Shown piece after piece: positions 14,183 to 25,600 of a DNA stretch of 64,000 nucleotides. Source of the DNA: Cacajao melanocephalus (taxonomy: Eukaryota; Chordata; Mammalia; Primates; Pitheciidae); the NCBI GenBank assembly GCA_963573385.1, contig CAUYLG010063115.1, positions 1 through 64,000 on the forward strand, given 5' to 3'. The translations under genes were made by a program, and so were the position numbers. The notes beneath the pieces were generated by a model. It was not told the DNA's origin. It ran no database searches and saw only the letters and a list, made by a program, of their open reading frames with translations. Each line of letters starts with the position of its first letter. Within the stretch, counting starts at the first letter, position 1.

Positions 14183-15330
14183 TTAAGCTTTTGTTTCAAG
14201 GTTTACAACTATTTTTAGCATTTTTTGTAGTGCTGGATTTGTAGTGACAGATTCCCTTGGTATTTCTTTTTCTGAAAATGACTTTATTTCTCTTCCATTT
14301 ATGAAATTTAGTTTTGAAGGAGTCAAAATTATTGGCTGACAGTTGTTCTGTTTAAGAAGGTTGATCATAGGACCCAATCTCTTCTGGCTTGAAAGATTTC
14401 TGCTGAAAAGTCTGCTGTTAGTTTGATAGGCTTTCATTTGTAGGTTACTTGATGCTTTTTTTCTTAGTACTCTTGGAATTCTTTCTTTCATGTTGATTTT
14501 AGGTAGCTTGATGACTGTAAGACTCAGTGAAGTTCTTTTTCCACTGTATTTCCAGGAGTTCTTTTTTCTTTCTTTTTCTTTTTTATTATTATACTTTATG
14601 TTCTGGGGTACATGTGCAGATCATGCAGGATTGTTACATAGGTATACACATGCTATGGTGGTTTGCTGCATCCATCCCCCCATCACCTACGTTAGGTATT
14701 TCTCCTAATGTTATCACTCCCCAATCCCCCAACCCACTGCTATCCTTCCCCTAGCTCCCCCAGCCCCCAACACGTCCCAGTGTGTGATATGCTTGCATTT
14801 CCCAGAAGTTGTTTGAGCTTCTTAAATTTGGATATCTAGCTCTATAGCCAGGCCAGAAAAGTTTTCCTCAATTATTCCCTGAAATAAGTTTTCCAGATTT
14901 ATTGTTTTATCTTCTACTTCAGGAACACCAATTATTCTTAGATTTGGCTGTTTTACATGATCCAATGATTTTTTCAGAATTTGTTCATTTATTTTGATTC
15001 TTTTGTAAAACATTTTTGTCTCATTTGTTAATTAAAAAGTAAGTCAGAAATTATTTTTTCTACTTATTCTAGTGTATTGTTAGAACTTTCCACTGAGTTT
15101 GGCAATTTCCTGAGTCTGTCTTTTATTTTCAGAAGTTCTGATTGGTCTTTCTATTTGATATCTATCGCTCTAGAAATTTTTTCATTCATATCCTGAACTG
15201 CTTTTTAAATTTCTTTATGATGGTTTTCACCTTTCTCTGATATCTCCTTGAGTACCTTACTAATTGACCTTTTGAATTCCTTATTTGGTATTTCAAAGAT
15301 TTCATCTTGGTTCGGATTCATTGCTGGAGA
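14183..15330 (-). pseudogene. Decayed L1 ORF1 (RNA-binding protein)
   Basis: Remnant of the L1 ORF1 nucleic-acid-binding trimer protein. The C-terminal domain is at 14183-14491: its C-terminal end contains SVTTNPALQKMLK, preceded by a KLNFINGREIKSFSEKEI-like segment. The linker/RRM start is at 14822-15013, with a KQPNLRIIGVPE motif. The coiled-coil region follows to about 15330. A young L1 3' end is inserted at about 14561-14797. Several stops and frameshifts are present, and it is not translatable as a whole. Confidence 0.85.
14561..14797 (-). mobile_element. Short L1PA 3' end inserted in older L1
   Basis: A T-rich start is followed by 'atactttatgttctggggtac' and the reverse complement of an L1PA 3' UTR up to 'cagtgtgtgatat'. 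It is strongly 5'-truncated, at about 230 bp. Imperfect direct repeats flank it (atttccaggagtt near 14548 and atttcccagaagtt near 14798) and match the interrupted ORF1 sequence, supporting a target-primed insertion. Confidence 0.85.
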
Positions 15331-15730
15331 GCTAGTGTGATCTTTTGGGGGAGTTGTGGAACCCTATTTTATCATATTGCCAGGATTACTTTTCTTGTTC
15401 CTTCTCATTTTTTAGAGTATTTATTCTAATTCTTATTGAATTTATCTTTGATTTTACTGTATTTTTGCTTGTTTGTTCAGTTTGTAATTTTTTTTCCCCT
15501 AAAGATGTGACTCTAATATTTATGGTTAATTATAGTCTCATTTGGTTCTTGGTGTTTTCAGAGGGGGAGACTCTGAAAGAATTCCTTGGTTATAGAGAGC
15601 TTTTGTATGATGGCTTTCTCATATGCTGGTTGTAGTAGCAATGTGATCGGTGGTGAGAACGTTCACTATCTCCCACAGGGCTGGAATGGTAGAGGTATCT
15701 TCAAGCTTATCTTATTTGCCTGTGCAATTT

Positions 15731-15750
15731 ACTTATTTATTTATTTATTT
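15731..15750. repeat. (TTTA)n microsatellite
   Basis: About five TTTA units in a T-rich context inside the L1 5' UTR. It could be the remains of an interrupted A-rich tail or a local expansion. Confidence 0.85.
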
Positions 15751-17362
15751 CTCCCCCATATTTTATTCACTGGCTTGATTATTCACGTTTCAAGCCAGTA
15801 CAGGAAGTGTCCCTGGGTAGAAGCTGATTGCGGCTAAAAGAGCTGCGTAAATGCAATACCCAGTGGTGGACAGAGGTCCCAGCCTTGGCAGAGGTGGCTG
15901 GAGGAGCTCTCAGTGAGTCACACTGATGTCTTGTCAGGGGGAAAGGTTGGTGCCACCTTAGTTTTTCTGTCAGATCAGCAGGAAAGTTATCCACTTCTTA
16001 GATAAAATCCTGTTCCAGTGCTCCAGCTATTGAAATCAGACAGGCACCTCTTTTTATCTGTAGAGATGTTGATGTTCCAAGCAGGAAGGAATTGTGAGTT
16101 TGTCTCTCATGCAATCCTGAATCTGGAGGATATCCTTCTGTGGAGATGCAGTCACCCTGATGTGTGCCAGAAAGGCTGCCTATAGTTGCATCTATGCAGA
16201 GCTCCCATGACAGAAGCCCTAATTGTGCCTGTGGTGGTGGACAAAGGAAGAAATATGTTTCCATCTCCAAGACCCTTCATTTGCACCAGAGTTGTCTCAT
16301 GGTTGGGATAGAGCTGCAGATGTTCCCTGTTGAGCCCAGCACAGTAATTGTGTCTTGCTGAAATAAACTTCTCACCAGCAAAAATATCTAGTGCTCGAGG
16401 CCTCCCATTTAGATTCTTTTGTCCCAAGGGATGTTCCCTTGTTGTGATACACTCCCCAATCCCCTGGGAGTGGGAATTCTTGGGACCCAGACTACTCTGA
16501 GTGTTGTTGCCCCTCTGGGTCTAGCCACCGAGTGACGTTGTCACACTCCAGGCTGCTGCTTGGGGATTTCTGCAAGGAATGTGCTGAGGTGACCTGTCCT
16601 CAAGTGTGCCAGAAGTGGGTAACAGCACCAGCTTTAATGGAGATGGTAGGGTAGTTAAATAAATTCTGTGAGATTCCTTGGTTATTGATAGCCTTGGCTT
16701 TCTCAAATGCCAGTTATAGTAAGTAATGAACTGGTTATGTGAACAGACTCAGGACCTCCTTGTAAGCCAGAGTGGTGCAGGCAATAGTGATAGCTGAAAT
16801 CATGCAGCTATTTTCTCCTACCTGAACACAATAATATTCTACCAGAAAATGCTGTAATGAGCTGTGTTTCTTGGGCTCCAGCCAGGAGGTGGAACTTGCA
16901 AAAGAGTACCAGCTGCAGTAGTAACAGTGGGATTTTAGCTTGCTGTATGTTGCCTAGTGTGGGTACTCTGGTTTCTCAGGCAATGGGTGGGGCCATATAG
17001 CTCCTGAGAGTTTCTGTCTTTTGTGTTAAACTGCCAGAGCAGGTGGCAGGGCAAAGCCGGGTAGGGGCTAGGTCAGGCGGGTTCATGCTCTGAGTCTCCA
17101 TGTGCAGGGCAAGCAGCAGCCCCTGTGGGTGTTGGGGAATGGGAACTTATCAGGCCACTGTGTTGATGTTCCAGGGAAGAGTACTGCTGCCTCTGTTGGA
17201 CAGAAGAGTTATGCAGGGTGTGGGGAGTAACAGGCAGTGCTAAGCCCTACATACAAGCCCCACACATATTCCACACACTTGGCAAGGCAGATCTAGCCCC
17301 ACAGTGTTCCATGAGGAGTAACAGGCTAAGTTCTAGGCAACCTGCCCTGAGAACTTGAAACT

Positions 17363-17665
17363 GGCCGGTCAAGGTGGCTCATGCCTGAAATCCCAGCATT
17401 TTGGGAAGCTGAATTGGGTGGATCGCTTGAGCCCAGGAGTTCAAGACCAGCCTAGGCAATATGGCAAAATCCTGTCTCTATGAAAAATACAGAAAATTAG
17501 CTGAGTGTGATGGCATCCACCTGTGGTCTCATCTCAGAAGGCTGAGGTGGGAGAATCACCTGAGCCCAGGGGTTAAAGGCTTCTGCAAGCCCTGATCATG
17601 CCACTGTACTTCAGCCTGGGTGACAGAGTGAGATCCTGTCTCAAAAAATGAAACAAAACAAAAAA
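17363..17665 (+). mobile_element. AluJ
   Basis: A two-arm Alu starting ggccggtcaaggtggctc. Diagnostic J-type text is 'ggatcgcttgagcccagg' in the left arm, with a matching 'cctgagcccagggg' segment in the right arm. The tail is A-rich and interrupted by C (caaaacaaaaaaa). Near-perfect 13-bp direct repeats, agaacttgaaa-c/t-t, flank it at 17350-17362 and 17666-17678. It lies inside the L1M 5' UTR and dates that L1 as older than the AluJ burst. Confidence 0.95.
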
Positions 17666-18559
17666 AGAACTTGAAATTGCCCTGAGTCATAACCTATCCT
17701 TGAGTAAATAGGAACCACAGATTTCAGGTCATGCCCCTCCCTGTTTGATGCAAAGCTGGCTGCCCAGCTCCTGCACTCACAGATGCTGCAGTCACAAATG
17801 CAGCCCACTTTTCACTCTCCCTTGCCTTAGCCCTGGACAAGGGAGTTTGTCCCCCTCTGAGGTCGTATCGTGAAACTCAGCTTGGGGCTTCTTTCCACCT
17901 GTGACTACAGCCTGATCCATTTGGCTGCCTATTGCAGGGTCCACTGTGAGGAATTACAAGGACTGGCTTTCCTCGGTCCACACTAGAAACAGAGTGAATG
18001 CAAGGGTGTTCCTGCTACTGCTTCTACTTTTATACTCCACACACCTCCTCAAGTGGATTCCTGTGCTAAGTAGGGTTAGGGTCTTCCCCCATGGCCTGGA
18101 TGTTCAGCCCTGGTTGAGGTGTATATCACAGAGGCAGTTTCTACCCCTCTCACACTCTAGGGTCTCACAGCCCTTTGCCTGACTCGGTGTAGGCTGCAGC
18201 CTCCTCCTTCCTTCAAAGGGTCTGTACGTTCTTTTCATTTTCCTGTTCAGTTCCTGCATCACTTCTTGAAGAAAAGTTGACAATATAAATCTCTACACAT
18301 AATTTTTGTTCTTCCAAGTAGGAAAGGTATGCTAGCAATGCCTCTAATCCACCATCTTGAAAAAAAGGCATGTTTTTCTTTATAAATGAATTGTTTATTA
18401 AACCATGCCTGCTCATGATTTGGTGTCTTTCAGAAATATATATATACATATATATATTTGAATATAATGTCTTTGATCAGTCTTTCATAATGATCTTGAA
18501 AATGCAGGCTACAGGTTTTAGGGACATGGAAATCACTTCCTAACCTAAAGGGCTTTTAC

Positions 18560-18705
18560 CCAGCAACTACATTAAGTCCTTTTCACGTTATCTCATTTAA
18601 TTCTCAGAAAGCTATAAATATAGATTTTAATCGAACTTCCGATAGGAAACGAAAAGGCAGATTATGTATTACTCAAGACCACTTTCCAGAGATCATGTAC
18701 ACTGT
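18560..18705 (-). mobile_element. MIR SINE fragment
   Basis: The plus strand reads 'cacgttatctcatttaattctca', then a short decayed core and 'tattactcaagacca'. This is the expected order for a reverse-oriented MIR. High divergence makes the edges approximate. Confidence 0.6.
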
Positions 18706-18949
18706 TTTTCTATCAACTTCCCACAAAAAGTCAAGACTCCCAAAGAAAATTTTAAAAAATGAAAGTTTTATTTAAAAATAAAGCAACTAGATTTTTCTTT
18801 GCTATAAGTAGTTTACTTTAAAATGACTTTTATAACTTACTTTTGGGTTAGTATCTTTATTCTAGTGATGTTGGGCAAGCTCTAGTCTATGAAAGAAAGA
18901 TTGCAATGTTTTTCTCTCCTTTTAAAATATTTTTTAATTTTGTGGAACT

Positions 18950-19470
18950 ACCACTGTCCATACATTTATAGAAAATAGTCTAATAGTAATCTACAAAATC
19001 CTATCCAGATTTAACAAATGTTAATATGTCATTGTGTTTGATTTAATTCTTTTAATTTTTTAAAACCTAAAGCACTACCGACACAGGCCATCTACATCTC
19101 CCCCAATCCCACCACCCCAGACAGATAAGCACTTTCCTGAATTGGATTTGTTCTATCAATATATGCTTTTATGCTTTAACTACAAATTTATGTTACTATA
19201 GTTATCTATAGTTTCATGCCGTGTTTTTCTAAAGTACATAATTTATATAAAGGATACCAAGGTGATTTTTATCACTTAATGACATTTTGAAGATTTATTC
19301 ATTATTGAAAGTATATATTTGGTTTATTAACTGTGAGATAGTACTCTATTGTGTGACCCTGCCACAGTTTATTATCCATTTCCCTACTTTTGAACATTTA
19401 GATTATTTCTAAATCTTAGATCTTTTGCGGATGTGCTTGATACTTTTTCAGTGTTCATTATATTTATGAC
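18950..19470 (-). mobile_element. L1ME-like 3' fragment
   Basis: Decayed sequence in the order of a reverse-oriented L1ME 3' region: 'catctcccccaatcccacc' near 19094, 'ataagcactttcctgaattgg' near 19125, 'ttaactgtgagatagtactctattgtgtga' near 19327, then 'tttattatccatttccctacttttgaacattta'. It carries no coding capacity. Confidence 0.55.
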
Positions 19471-20859
19471 ATGTTCTGTTTCTTCTTTCAGCACCCTAAT
19501 TGTTTAAACTTTCTCTCTGTGGTTTCTTTCTGGTGTTCAATCATCTGAAGTCACTGAGGTCCCAATCTGCCTGATTTTTGAGTATGCTGTTTCTTCTTTA
19601 TAGTAGATATTTTTCCCTTATATAGTTTGTAATTTTGGTTTTTGAGTTAAACTTTTGAAGAGACTTCCCCCCACCCCCGCAGGAATGCTCTATGCTGTTT
19701 GCCCTATGTTTATTCCTACAGAAGGTTTTACATCAGTTTCATCAGTTTCTTTGAGGCAGAGCAAGGCTATGCCAATCTATTTTATATATTACTTTTGTCA
19801 GTTTTGGGATTCCTATACTTCATGGGTGGTATAAATTCAGATTCCACACCTACATATTGCAAAGGTATGATGTTTTGAAATTTTATAAGATACTTTTGTT
19901 TGAATGCTGTCCCAGGCCACTGGAAAGTTATTTAAATTACTCTTTAAGTGAGGAGGCAATATTTCAGATCAGTACCTTCATTCTCTCTGTATTTCTCTTT
20001 GTCTTCCTCTGTCTTACAAAGTCAATATCGTATCTTCTATTTTGATTTCAGCATCAAACCCTCAACCCTAGGAATTACAGCCTATATTAATGTCTAATAG
20101 GCTGTTTCAAAGCCAGTTCATCAACTTATTATTTTAGCTTTAAGTTTCCACTTTAGGTTACCATTTATGGCATGTAGGATTTTATGTTACTTTTTAAAGC
20201 CTTTGTTATAGGTAAGCATTTTAGTTTGTTATTTCACTCATGATATTTATGCTGTTGTAGGTGCTGAGGAGTTATCAGTATTAGGTATCTCTGTTATGTT
20301 GTTGGTTCTGGAAGCCCAAAGCTTCAGAAATTTTCTTTTCCTGGCTATATACTAGTTTGAGTATATTTGTTTCGGGTTTTCAAGATGCATATACATACTA
20401 TTTTTGGGTTGTTGGATTTCAATATGAACAGAGTACCTTCTGGAAATCCACATGATAAAGATCCAGGTATGGTTACTATGACCTATGAATTACTGAGACT
20501 TCTGACCTACAAAATGAGCTGATAAATGTGTATTGATTTAAATTCTTCTTTGTGGTAGTTTTTAGGCAGTAATAGAAAAATGATGCTGATTTTGATGTCT
20601 GTAATGAGTAAAAAATATATAAAAATCAGTGACTGTCTTTGGAACCAGACATTGGTAAAGGGTAGACCTGGGAAGTGAGCTGTGAAGCATGATAGACAAA
20701 TTTTAGGTTTCTTTTAACAGATTGTGAGTAGCAACACGGATATAAAGATGCTTCTGATGAGTGTGGTTTTTGTCTAGTACAGTAAATCCCCTTGCTATCC
20801 ATGGAAGGCCCACAAGGTTCTTGGGAAATTTATATAAGCAAAACATATTACCATCTTAG
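19471..20859. other. Mostly unique AT-rich DNA
   Basis: No gene recognised. The stretch near 20775-20830 (agtaaatccccttgctatcc) faintly resembles a DNA-transposon end, but the support is too weak to call. Confidence 0.45.
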
Positions 20860-21427
20860 ACTTCAAGGAAACAAAAAGAGGCTTTTGGACCTACAAAATG
20901 TTACTGACAAGAAGAAGGATGATAACACTTGCTATCTTTCATGAAAAAGAGATGATGGCTCAGAACACAGAGATGACAGTCCAGAGGGTGGAACTGGGAA
21001 CCCAAGAGCTCAGAGAGTATAGCTTAAAGCCCAAGGGCAGAGGTTAGGCCCAAGGAAGTTTATTCCCAGGCCTTAAAAACCTAATTAGAGAAAAACTAAT
21101 GTTTTCCCTGCTAGATTTCAATATGATCATGGACAAATAAGATACTGTTACCATCTATTCTCCCACTATATGAATTAGAATGTCTACTAGTGTTATGCTA
21201 TGATTATCCCAACATTGTATGTTGAGGTGGTGCGGGAAGACTACTTGCATATTTATTTTCACAAGTCTTCAGAAATTTTATATCGGAAGCCTCGTGAATA
21301 CCTATTTTAGGAGATTTTAGAGTTTGAGTTAATGTTACAATTAAATGAGACCGTTGGGTCCCTTGGATGTGGTTGATGTATTTTGCATTTGGGAGAGATG
21401 GGAGTCATTGAGAATCAGAGAGCTGAC
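20860..21427 (+). mobile_element. MaLR internal remnant (MLT1-type), 3' part
   Basis: This stretch leads directly into the LTR that follows. It has the layout of the 3' end of a MaLR internal region, including 'cctgctagatttcaatatgatcatgg' near 21099 and 'ttgagttaatgttacaatt' near 21324. A purine-rich run (tgggagagatgggag) near 21392 sits just before the LTR and could be the polypurine tract. No open frame survives. The 5' boundary is uncertain. Confidence 0.5.
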
Positions 21428-22086
21428 TGTAGGAAGGTAGGATTCTACGATGACCTCAAATAACCCACTCCCATGTATAATCCCTTTGCATTGAGTGTGC
21501 CTCTCGTATTGAATGGGTGAAGATCCTGTGAATATGATGAGATGCTGCTTTTGTAATTATATTCCATGTCAAAAGTAATATTTTAGATGTAATTCAAGTT
21601 ACTAATCAATTAAAATTGAGTTAATCAAGAGGGATATAATTTGGGTGCGTCTAACTTAATCACATAAGCCTTTTGAATCTGGATCTAGAAATCAGATGGA
21701 TTCTATACATGAGTAATTATCTATTGCTGGATTTGCAGGTGAAGAGGGGCACATGACAAAGAATGAAGAGTGCTTCTATGAGTTGAGTGCTTTCTCTGAG
21801 TCACAGTCAGTAAAAAAAAAAATGGGACCTTCAGTTATAAAACTGCATGAAATGAATTTTGCCAACAATCTGAATGAGCATGGGATAAGATTTTCCCCCA
21901 GATCGTAGAGACAAAATCTCAACACAAAGTGATGCCTGGATTTTAGCACTGTGATTCTTTGAGCAGTAAACTTACAAATGCCATGCTAAACTTCTAATCT
22001 ACAGAACTGCGGGCTGATAAATTAATGTATTTTTCTGCCATTAACTTTGTGGTAATTTGTTACATAGTAATAGAACACTAATACAA
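21428..22086 (+). mobile_element. MLT1-type MaLR LTR
   Basis: Old LTR beginning near tgtaggaagg. It contains MLT1 landmarks: 'tcctgtgaatatgatgagatg', 'gagttaatcaagaggga', 'cataagcc', 'gaattttgccaacaatctgaatgagc'. It ends with the typical 'ctttgtggtaatttgttacat' and 'agaacactaatacaa'. At about 660 bp it is somewhat long for a single MLT1 LTR, so an additional small insertion is possible. Confidence 0.75.
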
Positions 22087-22929
22087 TATTCTTCGTGGTT
22101 TCATCATGATGGAGAGGATAAATGGTGTTTGGAGAACTTGTTGAGATCAAAGTTAGAAGCGTATCATCACCTGGAAAAGTATGAAGTTTAAGTTTTAGTC
22201 TATTCTGATTATGGGTGTATGATGGGCATATAATAGTTAACCCCTCCAGAAAACAAACAAAACAAAAATGATAAACTGGTTTCCCATAATCTAAAAGAAT
22301 CAATCTCGTGGTATAAGAGGTATAATTTTTTAGATTTATGAATTGCTTCTACATTATAAAATAGTAAACAATCTTAGCTGTCCTGAACCTTCAGAAAACA
22401 CCAATCATGGAGTGATTAATTTTCCAGTCATTTGTTCTCTTCATCTTTTCTTCTCTGTTTAATTTTTAGAAAGTAGTCAAATTCCTTCTGCTATTAACCA
22501 CTGAGTGACAGTTTTTGCCTTTTTACTACTATGGAGAGAAATTCCAGACAGTAAAACTAAGGAAGAAAGCAAGTGTCTTGAAGACGGTATGTTTACTGGT
22601 GATAAATATTCCATAAATTTATAATCAAGCCTCTATTTATTTTCTATGTTCGTCTCCGTCAAAGATGCTACTTTAATGTGAGCAATTTACAATATTGATT
22701 CAACATGTTATTGCCTTGCTGTTGTTCATTGCATATTGATTAAATGGTCGGTGAAGACGGGACACTTGAAGTAGTAATCAGTATGAGAATTACATCTATG
22801 TTGTTCACAAGACTGAAATACAATTTTCACAAATTCCTGTTTTTCAGACCAAGCATCTCACAGATGCAGACACTATGGGTAATATATAAGTTACGTTTGC
22901 CTCTTGGCCTTTCAATTTCCATTAACATG
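22087..22929. other. Non-repetitive DNA, no feature recognised
   Basis: No gene or repeat that I can support. Confidence 0.5.
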
Positions 22930-22970
22930 TGTGTTAGACTGTTCTTACATTGCTATAAAGAAATACCTGA

Positions 22971-23110
22971 AGCCAGGCGTGGTGGCTCATGCCTGTAATC
23001 CTAACACTTTGGGAGGCCAAGGTAGGAAGATTGCTTGAGCGCAGGAGTTCAATATTAGCCTGAGTGACATAGTGAGACTCTCTTACTCTCTCACTTAGTC
23101 TCTCTCTATA
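22971..23110 (+). mobile_element. Free left Alu monomer (FLAM-like)
   Basis: Starts agccaggcgtggtggctc and covers only the left arm, ending at 'gtgacatagtgagactctctt'. The short, J-like body without a right arm suggests a free left monomer, though a truncated AluJ is possible. The repeat aaatacct is found before (22961) and after (23228) the insertion together with its satellite tail, supporting a retroposition event whose tail became the tetranucleotide array. Confidence 0.75.
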
Positions 23111-23135
23111 GATTAGATAGATGGATGGATGGATG

Positions 23136-23218
<83 letters not shown>

Positions 23219-23225
23219 CATAGAT
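23111..23225 (+). repeat. (GATG)n(GATA)n microsatellite
   Basis: A short GATG block is followed by about 20 GATA units with one interruption (gatgatag near 23166). It is likely length-variable. Confidence 0.96.
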
Positions 23226-23629
23226 ATAAATACCTTGACACTGGGTAATTTATACAAGAAAAGAGGTTTAATTAACTTGGAGTTCTGTCTTTATAGGAAG
23301 CATGATGCTGGCATCTGCTTGGCTTCTGGTGAAGCCTCAAGGAACTTTCAACCACGGTAGTAGGTGAAGGAGGTCTAGGCATGTCACATGTTGAAAGCAG
23401 GAGCAAGTGAGAAAGACAGTGGGGGTGGGGAGGTGCCACACACTTTTAAACAACCAGATCTCATGTGAACTCAGAATGAGAACTCACTTATCATCAAGGG
23501 GATGGCCCAAGCCATTCAAGAGGGATCTTCTCCCATGATCCATACTTCTCCCACCAGGCTCCACCTTCAACATTCAGGATTATGATTCAACATGAGATTT
23601 GGGCAGGGGCAAACATCCATACTCTATCA

Positions 23630-25364
23630 ATATGACAATCTAATTTCTAGAAAATGTAAAATGATCACTTACGTGATTATTCAACTTTGGCTGTTGAAAG
23701 GGTGTTTTGGATTAGAATGCTTCTTACTAAGTGAATATATTTCTAAGAGTAGTGGCCTGTTGTATCCTCATATGCTATGCGGGACTTTTTATAGAAAAGG
23801 AAAAAAAAAATATGACTTCTGACTGGGTTACAGCTGAGATATAAACAATCAATTAAAATGACCACTGGCGATCCCCAGATAAAAATTCCAATAGCCAATA
23901 GGCCAGACCTTTTCAATCTTTTATATGCAAGTTTCAGTAATTTAAAATTAGTATTTGGTAAAAGAAAAGGTTATCATTTAGTTTTGAGAGACTAAGAGGA
24001 AGTTCTGTTGTGTCTGTTAGAAGAAATATGTTTTATTATACAGTATAAACAGACAACTGACAGCCAGTGCAAAGTCAATCCTATAGAGGACCTGAATGGA
24101 ATGCAAATAATAGTTTCTGCTTCCATGAAGCATACCATTCATTCCAAGTATTTCCGGTAGGTTTAACATTTTTCAATTCAAAAATGCCCTATACATTTAA
24201 TTTTACTCATAGGTTAAAAACCAGAATGCTCCAATTAATTTTAATTTTTATTAATCGCTACTCATACATTCCTGGTTATGTTACAATTTAGAATTGTAAA
24301 GTTAGAATTGGGAGATTTTGTGTATTTTAATGTAGTTGTAGAAACTTTTAAAGAAATACTTTCCATTTATTCTTTCCTTTTGGAATTTAGACATATATAT
24401 GTATAATTTTTATTCATTTTTATTGAATGCATTGACAAAATTATTTTTAAATCTTTTAAAATTTATATTTTTATTTTATTAATTTAAAAGTTGAATAAAA
24501 ATATACCTACAAAAATCCTGCTTCTTCCGAATCTAGAATATATCCCTTGTCTTAAATTTTGAAATTGACACCTAACATATATAAATGATCCCTTCATATT
24601 TCCTGGAATATGTAACACAGTAGAAAGAAATCTGAGGGTCATTGGCTGAAGGGTAAGTCTTAAATCACTTTTCTAAGTTCCTCACTCAAAATACATTCCC
24701 CATTGAAATGGAATACCATTCTTGATAATTCTTTATTTCTTATTGACCATTTTTTACCTGAAATTCTTATTTTAACATTTAATATTCCTGGGATGATTCA
24801 TCATCTAAGCCATCAATATGTTCCAAGTAATTTGTCAACTCTATTTCCTTAAGAGTAGTAATCAACCTTGTGAGATTCTTGGACACCTGTGGGAAAAGGG
24901 ATATTGTCATATGGAGGAAAATTATTGAAATAGAGAAGTAAGGAATAATGAAAACAAATTTTCCCTGGAATCAGCAACCATGAATGGCTCTACATTTATT
25001 ATTTCTTACATTACAGTGATTGATATGACTGACAGAAGACTCATCTCTAGACTTTAAAAAAGTCTTATTTTTATACCTGCATCTTCTCCAAGACTACTGT
25101 GATTTAAATCTGTTGGGTTTCTGTTGTTGTTGTTTTCTCATATTTTTCTCATAAACTTTTGGTCTTTATCAGGTCTCAGAGATCATTTAGTTGAAAGGAG
25201 AGAGTATCTATTTCTGAGAAAACTTCAATCCAGAATATTTGTATCAATATAGATTTATTCATATCAATCACCAAATCTTACTTGTAAAACGTTATCTATC
25301 AACAAAACTACATCAATAATAATGATAATGATAATAATAATGATTAAAATTATATACCTAACAA
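23630..25364. other. Non-repetitive AT-rich DNA
   Basis: No gene or repeat recognised except an imperfect AAT/GAT-rich stretch at about 25313-25350 that reads as a degenerate trinucleotide repeat. Confidence 0.5.
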
Positions 25365-25600
25365 TTGTTGGTGTTTATTAAGTGTCAGCAATTCCTCTGA
25401 ACATTTTGCAAGGATTAATTTTTATAATTCAACAGTTACCCTATAAGGTAAGCACTATCTCAATTTCTGGATGTTGGAACAAAGGCACAGAGAATTTTAA
25501 AAACTTTCTTAAGGTCACACAGTTTCCAAGTGACAGTGCCAGAATTTCACCTCATAGCTTCTAAGGACAGAGCCTACGCACTTTGACACCATATAACATT
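25365..25600 (-). mobile_element. MIR SINE
   Basis: Reverse-oriented MIR. The plus strand shows 'gtgtttattaagtgtcagcaattcc', 'ccctataaggtaagcactat', a decayed core, and the well-preserved 'aaggtcacacagtttccaagtgacagtgcc'. The order and spacing fit MIR closely. Confidence 0.88.

Larger units (their letters stand above)
9666..18362 (-). mobile_element. Nearly full-length ancient L1 (L1MA-like)
   Basis: One minus-strand LINE-1 runs from a T-rich stretch (complement of its tail) near 9670 to a 5' end near 18362, where the plus strand reads 'cctctaatccaccatcttga', the complement of an L1M 5' terminus. Order on the minus strand is 5' UTR (about 15.34-18.36 kb), ORF1 (about 14.18-15.33 kb), ORF2 (about 9.94-14.09 kb), 3' UTR and tail. 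A THE1 LTR, a young L1 3' end and an AluJ are inserted within it. Removing these leaves about 7.8 kb, consistent with an L1M with a long 5' UTR. Both ORFs carry many stops. A loose target-site duplication may exist (aaagg-atg-tttt on both sides), but I am unsure of it. Confidence 0.87.
15340..18362 (-). other. L1M 5' UTR remnant
   Basis: GC-richer than its surroundings, this stretch lies upstream (in L1 orientation) of the ORF1 start and ends at the L1 5' terminus. Such regions carry the L1 promoter in active elements; this one is old and decayed. Short open frames on both strands within it are uninformative. It contains a (TTTA)n at 15731-15750 and an AluJ at 17363-17665. Confidence 0.7.
22930..23629 (-). 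mobile_element. MST-like MaLR LTR, split by an Alu monomer
   Basis: Reverse-oriented LTR starting tgtgttagactgttc and ending in the complement of the LTR head. Landmarks are 'ctgggtaatttatacaagaaaagaggttt', 'gaagcatgatgctggcatctgc', 'gtgccacacacttttaaacaacc', 'caacatgagatttgggcagg'. It is interrupted at 22971-23227 by an Alu left monomer and a GATA array. Five-base flanks (acatg/atatg) match at 4 of 5 positions, so a target-site duplication is plausible. Confidence 0.82.

Noticed and set aside
20775..20830. Possible DNA-transposon terminal sequence
   Set aside because: Only about 40 bases loosely resemble a known terminal region, and no matching inverted terminus was found nearby.
23111..23225. 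Possible CRISPR-like or minisatellite array
   Set aside because: It is a pure tetranucleotide microsatellite without spacers, in a primate nuclear genome.
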